Below the pieces are notes generated by a model. That model worked only from the letters and a program-made list of their open reading frames with translations. It was not told the DNA's origin and did no database searches. Positions 46,293 through 58,065 of a DNA stretch of 64,000 nt are shown here, in pieces (within the stretch, counting starts at the first letter, position 1; the number at the start of each line of letters is the position of its first letter). The stretch covers positions 12,266,001-12,330,000 of the forward strand of contig CM045751.1 of the NCBI GenBank assembly GCA_024760905.1, written 5' to 3'. The stretch is from Plotosus lineatus. Lineage: Eukaryota > Chordata > Actinopteri > Siluriformes > Plotosidae. Position numbers and translations under genes: made by a program.

Positions 46293-46367
46293 GTATGCCC
46301 TCCTAAACTCATATAACCTGACACAAACACGTATATTTTATCTAATATTTGATTTTGATTGATTAAC

Positions 46368-46663
46368 TGTTTGGGTTTTTATACCCGAGCCTAGCGGCTC
46401 ATCAGGCCGGTGCTTATCCCCGGTTTCCGTAGCGTGAAGCAATCAGGAGTTGAACTCCTCCTGGATGGGACGCTAGTCCATCGCAGGTTACCTTCCCAGT
46501 ATATTTTTACTGGTACCCATTTATACTGCTGGGTGAACAGAGGCACACTTGTGGTGAAGACCTTGCCCAGGGGTCTTAGCACAGTGAGGGTCTCAGTGGG
46601 ATTTGAACTCACAACCTCCCGATCATGAGCCCAACACTCTAACCACTACACCACCGGCTCCAC
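46368..46663 (-). repeat. SINE-2
   Basis: GGGTTTTTATACCCGAGCCT tail side at left; GGGATTTGAACTCACAACC and ACCACTACACCACCGGCTCC head complement at right. Confidence 0.92.
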
Positions 46664-46947
46664 TTATGTAATATATTAAAGATAAACATGTAAAAACAAT
46701 AAATATTGCATAATAATACATGTACATTAATGTTAATAATAATAATAATAATAGTAATAGTTTTATAAAACAAGAATAAACAATAAATCAACTAACCTTT
46801 CTGATGATCGACTGCGCGAAGATGTCACGTGGGCGAAGGTGTCATGTGGGCATGTATGAGGTGGCGGGTAACAGAGGAGGAGAATTTTGTGCATGTGCAC
46901 ACTATGAATGCCAGCGAGGAAAGGCTCGTGGTGAGCTCCCACAAGGC

Positions 46948-47275
46948 CAGTGCTTCTCAAATAGTGGGGCGCGGTGTGATGCCGGGGGAGATGGGGTGCC
47001 GGGGGGTATGACCCTGGGGTAAATGCTTTTTTGCCATTCTCTACTACAATTAAGTGTAATTGTGCATCCTCTATAGTAGAACACCACTGCCACCTACTGT
47101 AGTGGATGCACAATTACACTTTCGTCGTTGGAATTTGTAGCATGCAGAAAATTCTCCTCCTCCCTCTGTTACACACCACCTCATACCTCCCACCGTGACA
47201 TCTTTGCAGGTGACATCTTCAATGTTTTTTTTTCCTTCCTATAGGGGCATCACAGAAAATAAATGAGAAGCACTG
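46948..47275. mobile_element. hAT nonautonomous element with perfect 8-bp duplication
   Basis: CAGTGCTTCTCAAATAGTGG at left and AAATAAATGAGAAGCACTG at right form inverted termini. CACAAGGC occurs on both sides (46940-46947, 47276-47283). The interior holds a 17-bp hairpin stem (AGTGTAATTGTGCATCC near 47051 and its inverse near 47104) and a segment that is the inverse of the element's own left flank. Confidence 0.93.
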
Positions 47276-47435
47276 CACAAGGCGTTCTCGGAGAGCGGAG
47301 GAATACACACGGAAGAATACGAGGCTAATCGGCCTGGACAAGCCATTTCCCCAGCAGAGCTCATAAATAGAAAACTTGCTCGTTGGTTAGGGCAAATTTT
47401 TGGAGGGATTGAAGTTTGTATCACGAAAAATTCGT

Positions 47436-47470
47436 TCTAAAAGACACTCGTAAGTCAAGGTACCACTGTA
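47436..47470. mobile_element. orphan right terminus of a pogo/Tigger-like element
   Basis: CTCGTAAGTCAAGGTACCACTG followed by TA matches the right end of a CAGTGGTACCTTGACTTACG family; no left end was found nearby. Confidence 0.6.
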
Positions 47471-47661
47471 CTTGATTTCCCAGAGGATAAATTCACAACC
47501 AATTCATACAGCTTGCCTGACCAAATTTAACAACAGCAACTCTTGAATAATGTTTCTGTTATAAAACTTTTACAAAATGATGCTATCAGTTCTATGAAAA
47601 ATTGGTTTTGTGAGATTACAATGGGTAACCTATTACTTTTTTTCTCTTACTATGGAGTGGA

Positions 47662-48009
47662 AGGGGCAGTGGTGGTCTAGTGGTATAAGGCGCCGGATCA
47701 CTGATCCAAAGGTTGGGGGTTCGAGTCCCACTCTCCACAAGGTTGTCACTGTCCCCCCCCAGTACAGCTAACTGGGTTATCAAAGGCCGGCCATGTCTCT
47801 CACTGTCTATGGTGCGAGGCATGTAAAAGAACCATTGCTGACCTTCGACAAGAGTAGGCTGCAAAGCCGTCAGCGTGTTTTCGCCCTGCGATGGCCTGGC
47901 GAGCTGTCCAGGGTGTACTCTGCTCTCGCCCTGAGTTGGCTGGGATGGGCACCAGCCTCCCCGCGACCCTAATTAGGATGAAACGGTTACAGAAAATGAA
48001 CTGATCTGA
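47662..48009 (+). repeat. SINE-1, variant A, full length with 13-bp target duplication
   Basis: AGGGGCAGTGGTGGTCTAGTG head; the A-box region resembles tRNA-Glu/Gly-type TGGTCTAGTGG. The tail is GCGACCCTAATTAGGATGAA, ACGGTTACAGAAAATGAAC. ACTATGGAGTGGA repeats exactly at 47649-47661 and 48010-48022. One of the best reference copies. Confidence 0.97.
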
Positions 48010-48032
48010 ACTATGGAGTGGAGTAAGAATTA

Positions 48033-48052
48033 GAGAGAGAGAGAGAGAGAGA
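48033..48052. repeat. (GA)n microsatellite
   Basis: Short AGAGAG run. Confidence 0.85.
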
Positions 48053-48511
48053 CGTAGGCACTGTGCTCTGAGGAATGCAGGAAAACAGAATCATGTGAAA
48101 AGCAGGATGCTCACTGGTATTCTAGGGGGCTTTTTTCAACACTGCTAAAACGGGATTGTGGTCTGGGGCAAACGAGCGAGACCAAAAAAGGCCATATTAT
48201 ATTTAATGTTCCAACTTTTTAAAGATTTTTACAGGAGTATTTGAAGTAGTCTGAGCCGTGCGGCCGGAGTAAACATGAGGTTTAGAGGTTTTAAACCAGG
48301 TCTGTTTAAGCTCCACTGCCCTCTGGCAATAACAAGTCTCACTCCTCTGGTACTTCTAAGTACACAGTCGCACCCAGTGCTTTATTTTTTTCCCATCTCC
48401 CATGCCATCTTACAGTCGTTCGGAAGCCAGTCAACATAAACAATATCATGTCTGTGTAAAAGTGTAATTAAGGCATTTTAAATAACCACTGCGGCGAGAT
48501 ATTAGCTGAAA

Positions 48512-48872
48512 ATTCTTATTCATTTGTTGAACCACGTAATCTTACTCGGATCCTGGAGAAGCTGGAGCCTATCTCAGCTGATACTGGGTGAATGTGGGGT
48601 ACACCTTGAACAGGCTGCCAGACTATCACAGGGCAACACACACATTCATTCACACTCACATCCACATCCAGGGACAATCTTTAACAGTAAATTAGCCTAA
48701 TGTGCATGTACTTCGACTGCAGGAGGAAACTGGAGTAACCATGGAAACCCACCCAAAGCTTGGGGAAAACATGCAAACCCCGCATAGAAGCGCCCTCCAC
48801 GAGCCCGGGACTCAAACACAAGACCCTCTCTTGTTGGGCGGGCGTGATAACTACTATGACCCCTTGCCACCC
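48512..48872 (-). repeat. SINE-3
   Basis: Tail side GGAGCCTATCTCAGCTGATA and GGGGTACACCTTGAACAGG; body CATGGAAACCCACCC; head complement to about 48870 (ACCCCTTGCCACCC). Confidence 0.8.
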
Positions 48873-48874
48873 GT

Positions 48875-49516
48875 TTTCTGAAAACAGAAACAGTAAAACA
48901 CACGACTGTCTGATTATCCCCGTCACTTTTTATGAATGAACACAATTGCCAAGGAATGTAAAATAACACATACAAGTCTAATTGCAGAAGTAGGCAACAT
49001 TTCTAGTGTCTTCTGGACACTACTGAGTAATGTAATTGACACCAGTCGTAAAGCGACTATAATGTAATGACACTATAATGTAATGTTTTTCACTTGGAGA
49101 ATATTCACTTATGAAGCATTAAGGGTCCGAGTATTGATTTTTCTGTATTCTGAGCCATTTACATGATACACAAAAGTATGTATTCTATTGCACGCAAATC
49201 TGCATTTTTTAAAAAAAAAAATACTAAGCAGAGTGAGCACGAGAGATTAGAAAAGCATTTTAGTGTAAACTAATAACGATGCACACAGTGTTCAAGGTAA
49301 ATTGCTCCTCAGTACAATTGACAATTCTCTCTATGAAAAATAGTTGGAATTGTTAAACAAGACTTTAGGCTAAGTTCACATTGGTAATGGTTTCCTTCAC
49401 AAAAAAATTGGATGTGTCCCTTTAATTGTAGCTTCATAGAGGCCGCTTAAAAAGCTACACCAAAGACACACAACCTTCTTGCTAAACCACCAAAAATAGT
49501 ATAAAATTCACTTATT

Positions 49517-49554
<38 letters not shown>

Positions 49555-50190
49555 CACTCCCTCCAGTACAGGTATACCACGGCTTACATCGTTAATTGGT
49601 CCCAGGAGAGATGACGTAAGTCAAAAAAAAAAAAAATCGAATTAGCTTGTCTGTAGGCTAGCCTAGGCTAGGCTACGCCAAATTTACTTGTATAATATTA
49701 TATATATATATATATTATATTATTATAATGACGTAAACTTTATTTTTATTTATTTTTATTTTTTCATATATCTTTGAAAACTGACATATAATATTGTGAT
49801 GTCACAATCGCATTAAATTATGCAAATTCAATATATCCTCAATTCTACAAATGTGGCGATTCATTGTATTATAGCACAAGTTTCCCCTGTCATTGCAGCC
49901 CCTCACCCCCCACCCCACCCAGACAAAAACACTGAGTCATCTGTCACTATACATCATTTCCTTATTTTGTCTTCAACATCAAGGTGTGCATGTGAGCAAC
50001 TTTTTTGCAATTTTCATGCAATCCCAAAATTACACCTAAAAACATCACATAATTATAATCCACAAAATTTGGCATTTTAGACCACAACAATCATCAAAAA
50101 CGCATGTGACATCATGGCGGGACTGATAAATAAAGAATAATAGGAACTCCTTTGGGTCATGGGATAACCCCAACAAAGATGCTGCTGTCT
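48875..50190. other. unannotated stretch 3' of the first coding exon
   Basis: Contains a CA run and, at 49572-49740, a possible decayed element (ACCACGGCTTACATCG, short TA palindrome near 49700). Nothing else recognised. Confidence 0.45.
49518..49551. repeat. (CA)n microsatellite
   Basis: Pure CA run. Confidence 0.95.
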
Positions 50191-50193
50191 CAC

Positions 50194-50338
50194 CTGCTAA
50201 AGCTTTGATGCGCGAGCGCTCGAAGAGGCGAGCTGAACTGTTTTCATTGTCCCACTCTTCATCCCAGCGGTTGTTGACAGTATCCTGGTACTGTTGCTGG
50301 ATGTCCATGTGGTCATATTCGGCGGCTACTGTCGTCAT
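50194..50338 (-). CDS. sptbn1: beta-spectrin (sptbn1-like), first coding exon of the long isoform
   Basis: Starts at ATG 50338 and runs 145 nt (48 codons plus one base) to a GTGAGA donor at 50193. The product begins [17 protein letters not shown] and continues through [26 protein letters not shown] sequence; this block is the conserved leader before the first CH domain of vertebrate non-erythroid beta-spectrins and is closest to SPTBN1 as I recall it. The final G joins AT at the start of the exon at 17900 to make the Asp codon of DEREAVQ. The protein is a membrane-skeleton subunit that pairs with alpha-spectrin, crosslinks actin and binds ankyrin. Upstream on the minus strand a pyrimidine tract ending in AG (50406-50405) could be an acceptor, making the exon 50404-50194 with 66 nt of 5' UTR; this is inferred. 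The base at -3 of the ATG is A, an acceptable Kozak context. Confidence 0.93.
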
Positions 50339-50404
50339 CCTGACCTCTCACCTTTTGGCCTTTTCACCGATCACACTTCCTCATGGGCGGCTTCCTCTGA
50401 AGCC

Positions 50405-51590
50405 CTTCAGAGAGAATGAAAAGAAGGAAAAAACTTTATTCACGGCACACAAACACTTAGAATTACTAGGGAGTAAACAATTTCAACTATCAGACACCAA
50501 GTGATACAATAATGGGTTTTAAGATCCAGTAATAAAAGTTCATTGTGTTTCCAGGCCCATCCTAAGGTTAAGATATGCATTTGTCAATCACAATACGTAA
50601 TCAACAATGTTTCGTAATCAACAGAACTGTGGTCTATTTATGTTTTTGCGGAGTGTTGCCAGAGTACTGCTGATACCTTACTGCTTCACGGTTTGATCCG
50701 GCACTTGTGTTACTGTCTGTTCTTACAGCTTTCCCTCCAAGTTCTCAAGTTTTCCTCCCCCAAAAACATGCCAGTAGGTGGATTGGCCACTGTACATCGC
50801 CTGTGGCTGATACCAGAAGTGTATATAACTGACATAACATTCATGATTACTTCCTTCCTTAAATCCATGTTTCCTGGAATAAGCTCTGTATGCACTCCAA
50901 CCCTGTGCAGTAGAACACAAACACGGACAATGTATGGACGAATGAATGAAGGTGAACTTACAATGTAAATCTGAATAACATTGAATCCAAACTACATTCA
51001 CTTTCCTTGGTAAAAATTAAAACGCTTCAAGGGGCTACACCTGACAAGTGATTGGCCTAAACAACACATAAGTGTTTCCGTGAGCATTTTCTTTTTCACA
51101 ACTTTATTAACGTATATTAAATTGACTCCTTGAACAACCGCACAAAAATTCCTATGTTTGTAAAAAAACACAAACGGCTATTAAAAATCCTGAATCCTGA
51201 ATCCTGAAAATTAGTCCAGTACTGGTTGGGAAAATGCTGCTCCCTCTTGTGGATAAAGCTGTGTGTAACTCTCATCGAAACAGAAACCACACCTTCAAGA
51301 GCCTTCTGCGCCATCTTTAGGAGACATACTGCCCTCCTCTGGTCAATCTCTAAAACGGCACTGTACCTCATCATTACTCTTGGACTCAGCATCTTCAGAC
51401 ACGTGCCTTTATTATTGTGTCTTAACTAAGAGACAACATGCTACGTTTTTGGGCAAAAGCTGCTTGTTTACCACAACTTAGGAAGCTTTCATTCAACCCT
51501 TTTTCTGTTCACTGAAATCGTCTCCCTGCGTCTCCCTGCATGCATGAGAGCGTCTTAGTTTGACTAGCTCAGCGAATAGCTCTTGTGTGC
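50405..51590. other. immediate upstream of the first coding exon
   Basis: Repeat-poor. No TATA box or CpG-rich stretch stands out; 51118-51430 contains TCCTGAATCCTGAATCCTGA, a small tandem repeat. No exon recognised. Confidence 0.45.
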
Positions 51591-51595
51591 ATTGT

Positions 51596-51596
<1 letters not shown>

Positions 51597-51640
<44 letters not shown>
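51597..51640. repeat. (GT)n microsatellite
   Basis: Pure GT run after GTGTATG. Confidence 0.95.
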
Positions 51641-51641
<1 letters not shown>

Positions 51642-52449
51642 GCCTGTTGTCAGCACTATGCTGAGGGAGTTGGAAAACCCATGAACCCAGCATGGGATGT
51701 GAGGCCTTGCTGCAAAAGTGCCAGACACAATGAACACACAAAACAAACAAAATAGGCGTCTTTTCATGGTGGGAACGCAGGCTTACCCTCAATGCCTGGC
51801 TTGTGGCACTGTTGGCTTCAAACTCCATTTAAAACCTAATTGCTACCATAAGGTTTGAGTTGAGCAAAAAATAATGTGTTTCAGTCCTGCAGGATTTTTT
51901 TCCTTCCCGTTTTCTTTCAGTACAAACCTCCCACACACCGCTGGGATCAGTGCGTGATGGTCTGACTAGGTCTGAAATGCTTGATTAGCATCTCACTGCA
52001 GGTTGTGCACAACTCTTGCAATTAGGCTGAACGAGCCTGTCGTCAACACCCCGTCTCTGTTTCTCCATACCAGCCCCTTCTGTGCATGACTAAGCCTTTG
52101 CTCTGTTTCTGAGACTCTGGAGGCGGTGCAGTTTGCTAAATATAACTACACCGCTGGGCCTGTTTTTAACATGTATATGCTGCAGTGGTTCAAGTAGGCA
52201 CAAGGATAAAAGCACAAACTCTGGCACCAGAATGAATAAACACACAGGTGGGATGAGAATCTAAACATGTCATTTATATACTGAAGCAGCGGTCCGAAAC
52301 GACCACATACACCCACATACAACAGAAGACATATGCACACAGTCGGCTTTCAGAACTTGGCCGACGTTTAATCTTGGATGCATGGTTTGCGGTATTATTG
52401 CTACTTCACGAAATAACTCCATGATAAAGAGTAGACAAATATCAACAGC

Positions 52450-52735
52450 GAAAAATCCATCATCTATACCGCGTGCTCATCAGGGTCGCAGGGGAAGCTG
52501 GAGTTAATGGCAGCTGACTGTGTGGGAGAGGTGGGGTTACACCGTGAACGAATCATGAAATCGATCTCAGGGGCAGCATTTTAGAGTAGCCAGATGATCT
52601 AATGTACAGTACTTTAAACTGTAGGAGGAAACCAGAACACATGGGAAAAAACACACACACATAAGCATCTGGGAGAAGCTGCAAACCCAGATCCTTCTCA
52701 CTGTGAGGAACCACCGTGAACCCCTCAAATCCCTT
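52450..52735 (-). repeat. SINE-3, diverged
   Basis: CGTGCTCATCAGGGTCGCAG tail side, TGTAGGAGGAAACCAGAAC body, CACTGTGAGGAACCACCGTG near the head. Confidence 0.65.
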
Positions 52736-52948
52736 TTACAAAGTGCTGTAGAATTATTCATCTCACTTTATATATCACAGTTCCATCTGACGCTCAAACA
52801 CCATTCACCATGCAGGACATACTCAAATGTCAGGCACATTCAGCAACAATGTCATTATGCAACATTAGCAGAATAGATGCGAAGAAGAAACAGTTAGTGC
52901 ACCCCAGTCGCTAACTTTTGGAAATTAATGCTATTGAGGGGTAGCTAG

Positions 52949-53289
52949 AGGGGCAGTGGTGGTCTAGTGGTATAAGGTGCTGGATCGCTGATCCAAAGGT
53001 TGGGGGTTCGAGTCCCACTCTCCACAAGGTTGCCACTGTCCCCCCCAGTGCAGCTAACTGGGTTATCAAAGGTCGGCCATGTCTCTCACTGTCTATGGTG
53101 TGAGGTTCATGTAAAAGAACCATTGCTGACTTTTCGACAAGAGTAGCTGCAAAGCCGTCAGCGTGTTTCCGCCCTGCGATGGCCTGGCGAGCTGTCCAGG
53201 GTGTACTCTGCTCTCGCCCTGAGTTGGCTGGGATGGGCACCAGCCTCCCCGCGACCCTAATTAGGATGAAGCGGTTACAGAAAATGAAC
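52949..53289 (+). repeat. SINE-1, variant A, full length with 14-bp target duplication
   Basis: Nearly identical to the copy at 47662. TGAGGGGTAGCTAG repeats exactly at 52935-52948 and 53290-53303. Confidence 0.97.
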
Positions 53290-53349
53290 TGAGGGGTAGC
53301 TAGCCAAATGAGAAGTGACACAATGCATCTGTGAGAAATTTGCAAGTAA

Positions 53350-53722
53350 TCTTCTTCTTCTTCTTTTCCTTTTGGCTTTTCCCTTCAGGGGTCGCCACAG
53401 CGAATCATCTGCCTCCATCTCACCCTATCCTTTGCATCTTCTTCTCCTACACCAACGACCTTCATGTCCTCCTTCACCACATCCATGAATCGTCTCTTTG
53501 GTCTTCCTCTAGGCCTTCTGCCTGGTAGTTCCAACCTCAGCATCCTATTACCAATATACTCACTATCCCTCCTCTGTACATGTCCAAACCATCTCAATCT
53601 AGCCTCTCTGACTTTGTCTCCAAAACATCTTACATGTGTTGTCCCTCTGATGTGCTCATTCCTGATCCTATCCATCCTCGTTACTCCCAAAGAGAACCTC
53701 AACATTTTCATCTCTGCTAATA
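53350..53722 (-). pseudogene. RTE-type LINE 3' fragment
   Basis: Open minus frame AEMKMLRFSLGVTRMDRIRN through LRLELPGRRPRGRPKRRFMD to VRWRQMIRCGDP, then the complement of the GCCAAAAGGAAAAGAAGAAG tail at the left. 5' truncated, frame intact. Confidence 0.92.
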
Positions 53723-53887
53723 AGGTGTTCAAATAAGCACTATTTTAGCTAGAAAAATATTAGCATACAATAACTAGCGGAAAGGGTGTGCTGAACTGAA
53801 AGAGTTGACTGATTTGTAAACAACACATCAATACACAGTCTGTTGAGGTCCAAAACAGATGTTAACTATACAGGACCACATGGGTAT

Positions 53888-54095
53888 TGCTCTAAATGTC
53901 GCAGTCCAAAAACATGCACTTTAGGCTAAATGGGTGTTTCAAATTGCCCCTAGCTGTGCATGTGAATGGTTGTGTACGTGTTTTGGCCCTGCACTGGTCT
54001 GGCAGACTATTCGGGTGTACAGTACCCACATTTGAATAGTGTCAGCTCAGAGAGGCTCCAGGCTCCCTGTGATCCTAATAGGATTAAAATGTACA
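53888..54095 (+). repeat. SINE-3, 5'-truncated
   Basis: GCAGTCCAAAAACATGCACT, TTGCCCCTAGCTGTGCATG and a degraded tail GATCCTAATAGGATTAAAA. Confidence 0.75.
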
Positions 54096-54759
54096 GTACC
54101 TTGTGGTAAATTAGTGTTACTAGCGTTTTAAAATGGTCACGTTTGACATCAGCGGTCATTCCAGCAACAGTCTTTTCCCGCTGTGAAAGTACGTACGAGT
54201 ATTGCGACATTTGCATTGCTTCCAATACCACGCGAAGGCATGTTGCCTTCCTCAATGACTGTCCTAGCCTGGCAGTGATGAGAACTTATCGGATTGCTGG
54301 ACTTCATCACTGACCCCACGTGTAATTGAAAAGTTTTTTGTGCAACAGGAAAGCCGAGTCGCAAAACATTAGCCGCGGAAGCCGCGGGAACCACTTACAC
54401 CCATTTTCTTGAAATTGCTCGCCATAGTTGCTTCTTGAACACAAATCTTTTTAGCGCCTGAAATGTCGCTCACTGAATAGATCTGTTTGTTTTCTTGCAC
54501 TGGATGGCTCCACCCAAGGTGTTGACATCACATCAGGAGAAAAACCATGTGGTAACCATTGATTCAGCCTCACTAGTAATCCATGGGATAAAATTACCTA
54601 GTTTTATGCTTTTTAAGCTTATTTATGTTGAAATATGCATTTGTGTCACCTAAACATATTAAATATGCACAAATTATGCTGCAAAGATGACCAATACTGG
54701 TTCACTTTGACAAATGAGTGAGAAAGAAACAAATAAAACAAATTACAAACTAGCAGGCT

Positions 54760-55312
54760 CTTCTTCTTCTTTTCCTTTCGGCTTTTCCCTTCAGGGGTCG
54801 CCACAGCGAATCATCTGCCGCCATCTCACCCTATCCTCTGCATCTTCTTCTCTTACACCAACGACCTTCATGTCCTCCTTCACCACATCCATGAATCGTC
54901 TCTTTGGTCTTCCTCTAGGCCTTTTGCCTGGTAGTTCCAGTCTCAGCATCCTATTACCAATATACTCACTATCCCTCCTCTGTACATGTCCAAACCATCT
55001 CAATCTAGCCTCTCTGACTTTGTCTCCAAAACGTCTTACATGTGCTGTCCCTCTGATGTACTCATTTCTGATCCTAGCCATCCTCGTTACTCCCAAAGAG
55101 AACCTCAACATTTTCATCTCTGCTACCTCCAGCTCTGCCTCCTGTCTTTTCCCCAGGGCCGCTGTTTCTAAACCATACAACATCGCTGGCCTCAACACTG
55201 TCTTGTACACTTTTCCTTTCATTCTTGCCGATACCCTCCTATCACACATCACACCGGACACTTTTCTCCAACCATTCCAACCAGCCTGCACACGCTTCTT
55301 CACCTCTAATAT
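54760..55312 (-). pseudogene. RTE-type LINE 3' fragment
   Basis: Open minus frame of about 170 codons, KKRVQAGWNGWRKVSGVMCD, VYKTVLRPAMLYGLETAALG, FGDKVREARLRWFGHVQRR to RWRQMIRCGDP. Complete 3' tail ending in (AGA)n at 54762. Well preserved and 5' truncated, so a relatively recent insertion. Confidence 0.93.
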
Positions 55313-55365
55313 GAGCTATTTAATGAACCACACAGTTGAATGACATCACACTAGGACCACCTAAT

Positions 55366-55403
55366 TTTTTTTTGTTTGTTTGTTTGTTTGTTTGTTTGTT
55401 TTT
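55366..55403. repeat. (TTTG)n microsatellite
   Basis: Seven or more TTTG units flanked by T runs. Confidence 0.92.
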
Positions 55404-56081
55404 TTGTTTTCTGTCTTGTAATAAAGAAAGCATTTCAGAGAATTCTCTTTCAGAAGTGTGACGTGGAAAAAGCCTGTACACAAGAGCCTCTAAAGCTATA
55501 TGAGGTTTTGCACGTAGACATCGGGTGGAGACTTGCTGGATATCAATAAGCTCATAAGCTGAGGAAATGAACCCTCTGTCCACAAAAACATCATCTTATC
55601 GATTTTGTTTTCCCTTCCAGATATTGTAAGTCATGTGGATGGACAGCCAGCCAGGCACACTGCACTGTCTCACGTATTGATTGATAAAGCCTTACTGCAT
55701 CCTCAGTATGAAAAAACCACCCTCAAGAACCATGAAATGAGAATTCATAACCATGTTTTATAAAACAAGCAATTAAAATGCACTCTGATGGGGACAAACT
55801 TTAAATACAAGCACAATTCTGTGAGTCATCAGCATGTAATCAGTGCAACAATCTGAGTAATGTGGGCTATGAAGAAGCCTTGAGACCACTGGTAATGCAC
55901 TTGCATCAGCCGGTTTCCTGTTACAGGATATGAGACTTTGGATTATTCCGTGTGTGGTGTGTGGATGGCAGCGAAGTAGAGTTCTTGTCCTCCATCTCAG
56001 GGAGGAGTGCTCCCAAAGAAAAATGTGAACTGGTGCTACAATTATCTTCAATTAATCACTTGTTCCTTCAGCTATTCTTGG

Positions 56082-56126
56082 CTCATGACGACGACGATGA
56101 TGATGATGATCATCATCATCATCATT
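56082..56126. repeat. (GAT)n(ATC)n palindromic tract
   Basis: GACGACGATGATGATGAT then CATCATCATCATCAT, centred on GATC at 56108-56111. Confidence 0.88.
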
Positions 56127-56699
56127 TTACCTTCACACCCTCTCTTTCTCTCGCTTTGTCTTTCAAAGACTATTACTGGCTCCTCCTTTCTCTGCTTCTC
56201 CACCACTACTTCTATTAGCTCGAAAAGAAAACACAAAAGGATTCTGGCTAATGATAACGATCGATTATTACTCCACCACTAAATCAGAGCTCTGTGACAT
56301 CACTTTTATATCTGAGCACCGTACAAAACAAGATTCGTATCTGATCTGACATCACATTTTGTTTTTTGATGGTTTGATGGTGCAGATTAGGAGCTCTTTT
56401 GGAATTGAATTAATCCGTTCTTCTCTCTGGAAAAACTCAAATGTAAATCTGTGTAGTGAGACACAGCCGTGCTTTTCAGCGAACAGCTCCGTACCGATCA
56501 AACCATGAAAGCACGGCCCCTCAAGAGTCTGAATCTGTTAGAATGATTCCAATAGGATCGTCAGATTAAACCTATTCAGATCAGTTCAACCAAAATTTTG
56601 AGTGCCTTTACAGTGATTAAGGCCTGAAGTACTCGATGATGTTTGGACGATATGTTACGGACAAGTAATTGGATTTCAAACTGATCAATTAGGGAATTG

Positions 56700-56998
56700 T
56701 GCAGCATGGGGGTGTAGCGGTCAGCACGTCCACCTCACAGCGAGAAGACTTGATGTGTTCGAATCCCGGGCGGGTCGTGAATTTCCTTGCGGAATCTGCA
56801 AGGTACTTTGGTTTCCTCCCACAGTCCAAAACCATGTACAGTAGGCTACAGTAGGCTTCACTGTTCTAAAGCACCCCTGTGTGTGAATACAAGTGTCGTC
56901 TGGATGTGCGCCGGCCCTGTGGTGGCCTGAAGAGCTGTTCAAAGTGTACCATACCTTCGCTCTTTGCTGAGATTAGCATCTTAGGAAATGAATGAATG
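56700..56998 (+). repeat. SINE-3
   Basis: GCAGCATGGGGGTGTAGCGG head, GTGTTCGAATCCCGGGC B box, GGTTTCCTCCCACAGTCCAA body, tail degraded, ends (GAAT)n. Confidence 0.85.
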
Positions 56999-58065
56999 AA
57001 CGAAATCATCAAAACAACAAATTAGAATTTTATGAGAAAAATATGTAATAAATTCATACTGGAAGAACTCTATACGTTTAAGTCCTCATCCTGGTATTAC
57101 AATATAAAGCAATTATTATTCTAATGGATTTACATGGTAATGTCCCATCAAATAAAGCTGAAAAAAAATGAAACAACATAGAGTATCTACCAGATGGGTC
57201 GATGTGCCTGCTCTATTATGCATGGAATAAAACATCCTGTTCTAGGAAATAATTTTAAGTTCAGTGCAACACGAGTTATCGCAACATGCCGTTGTTGATC
57301 ATATTCTTGGAACAGCGCAATCCCAAATGTGTTATCTTTTACATGGCACCACACTGCTAATAATGATCATTTTTAAACATTAAAATTGACACACCACTAA
57401 AGGGCAACACTATTTATCTGTTTATAGTTCGTAAGGTCTCATTATTATTTTTTTCCCTCCAGAGCCAGCACCAAGAGTTTAATTTTATGATACAGTAACT
57501 CTTTTGTGGGATCAGATGTGCTCGCGCTTGATAGTTTCTCACATCAATGAGCCCTCCTTCATTGGACCATCTTTGGTAAGTTATCACTGCCCCAAAGATC
57601 TGCTGTTTCAGAGATGAGTACCTCGACCCAGTCATTAGTGTAAAGTGTCAGATAGCTGGATGGTATTTTATATTTGAGAACTGTGGCTGGGTCAGTCCAT
57701 AACCATTCAGGTGGATCTGCACACCGCCTCCCACAAAAAAATATAGGAAGAGAAAACATTAAAAAAAAAAAAAAAAACACGAGCTTCTTCAATGCATATG
57801 TCATAGGTGGCATGTCCATTGGCACTAATTGTGATGAATATGTGGCAGTCACTGTTTCACGTACTTTGTTACAATGGCTGCCTCATGGATGCCTTCATGG
57901 TTGCGATTGTTGAACTGATCCAGTGCTTTGACCGATGGTCATTTTCAACAAGAAACTTCCTATGAATGAAAGTCTTGCCGGCCTGTTTCCCAAAGTAGCT
58001 CCAAAGTCTCATGTGTTTCTGACAGAAGCACATGGAGCACGTATGGAATATTGTTGAGTAATGTT

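Larger units (their letters stand above)
55315..56695. other. unannotated upstream stretch
   Basis: Apart from the TTTG and GAT/ATC tracts, nothing recognised. 54100-54755 and 57000-58060 are likewise unannotated. Confidence 0.45.
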
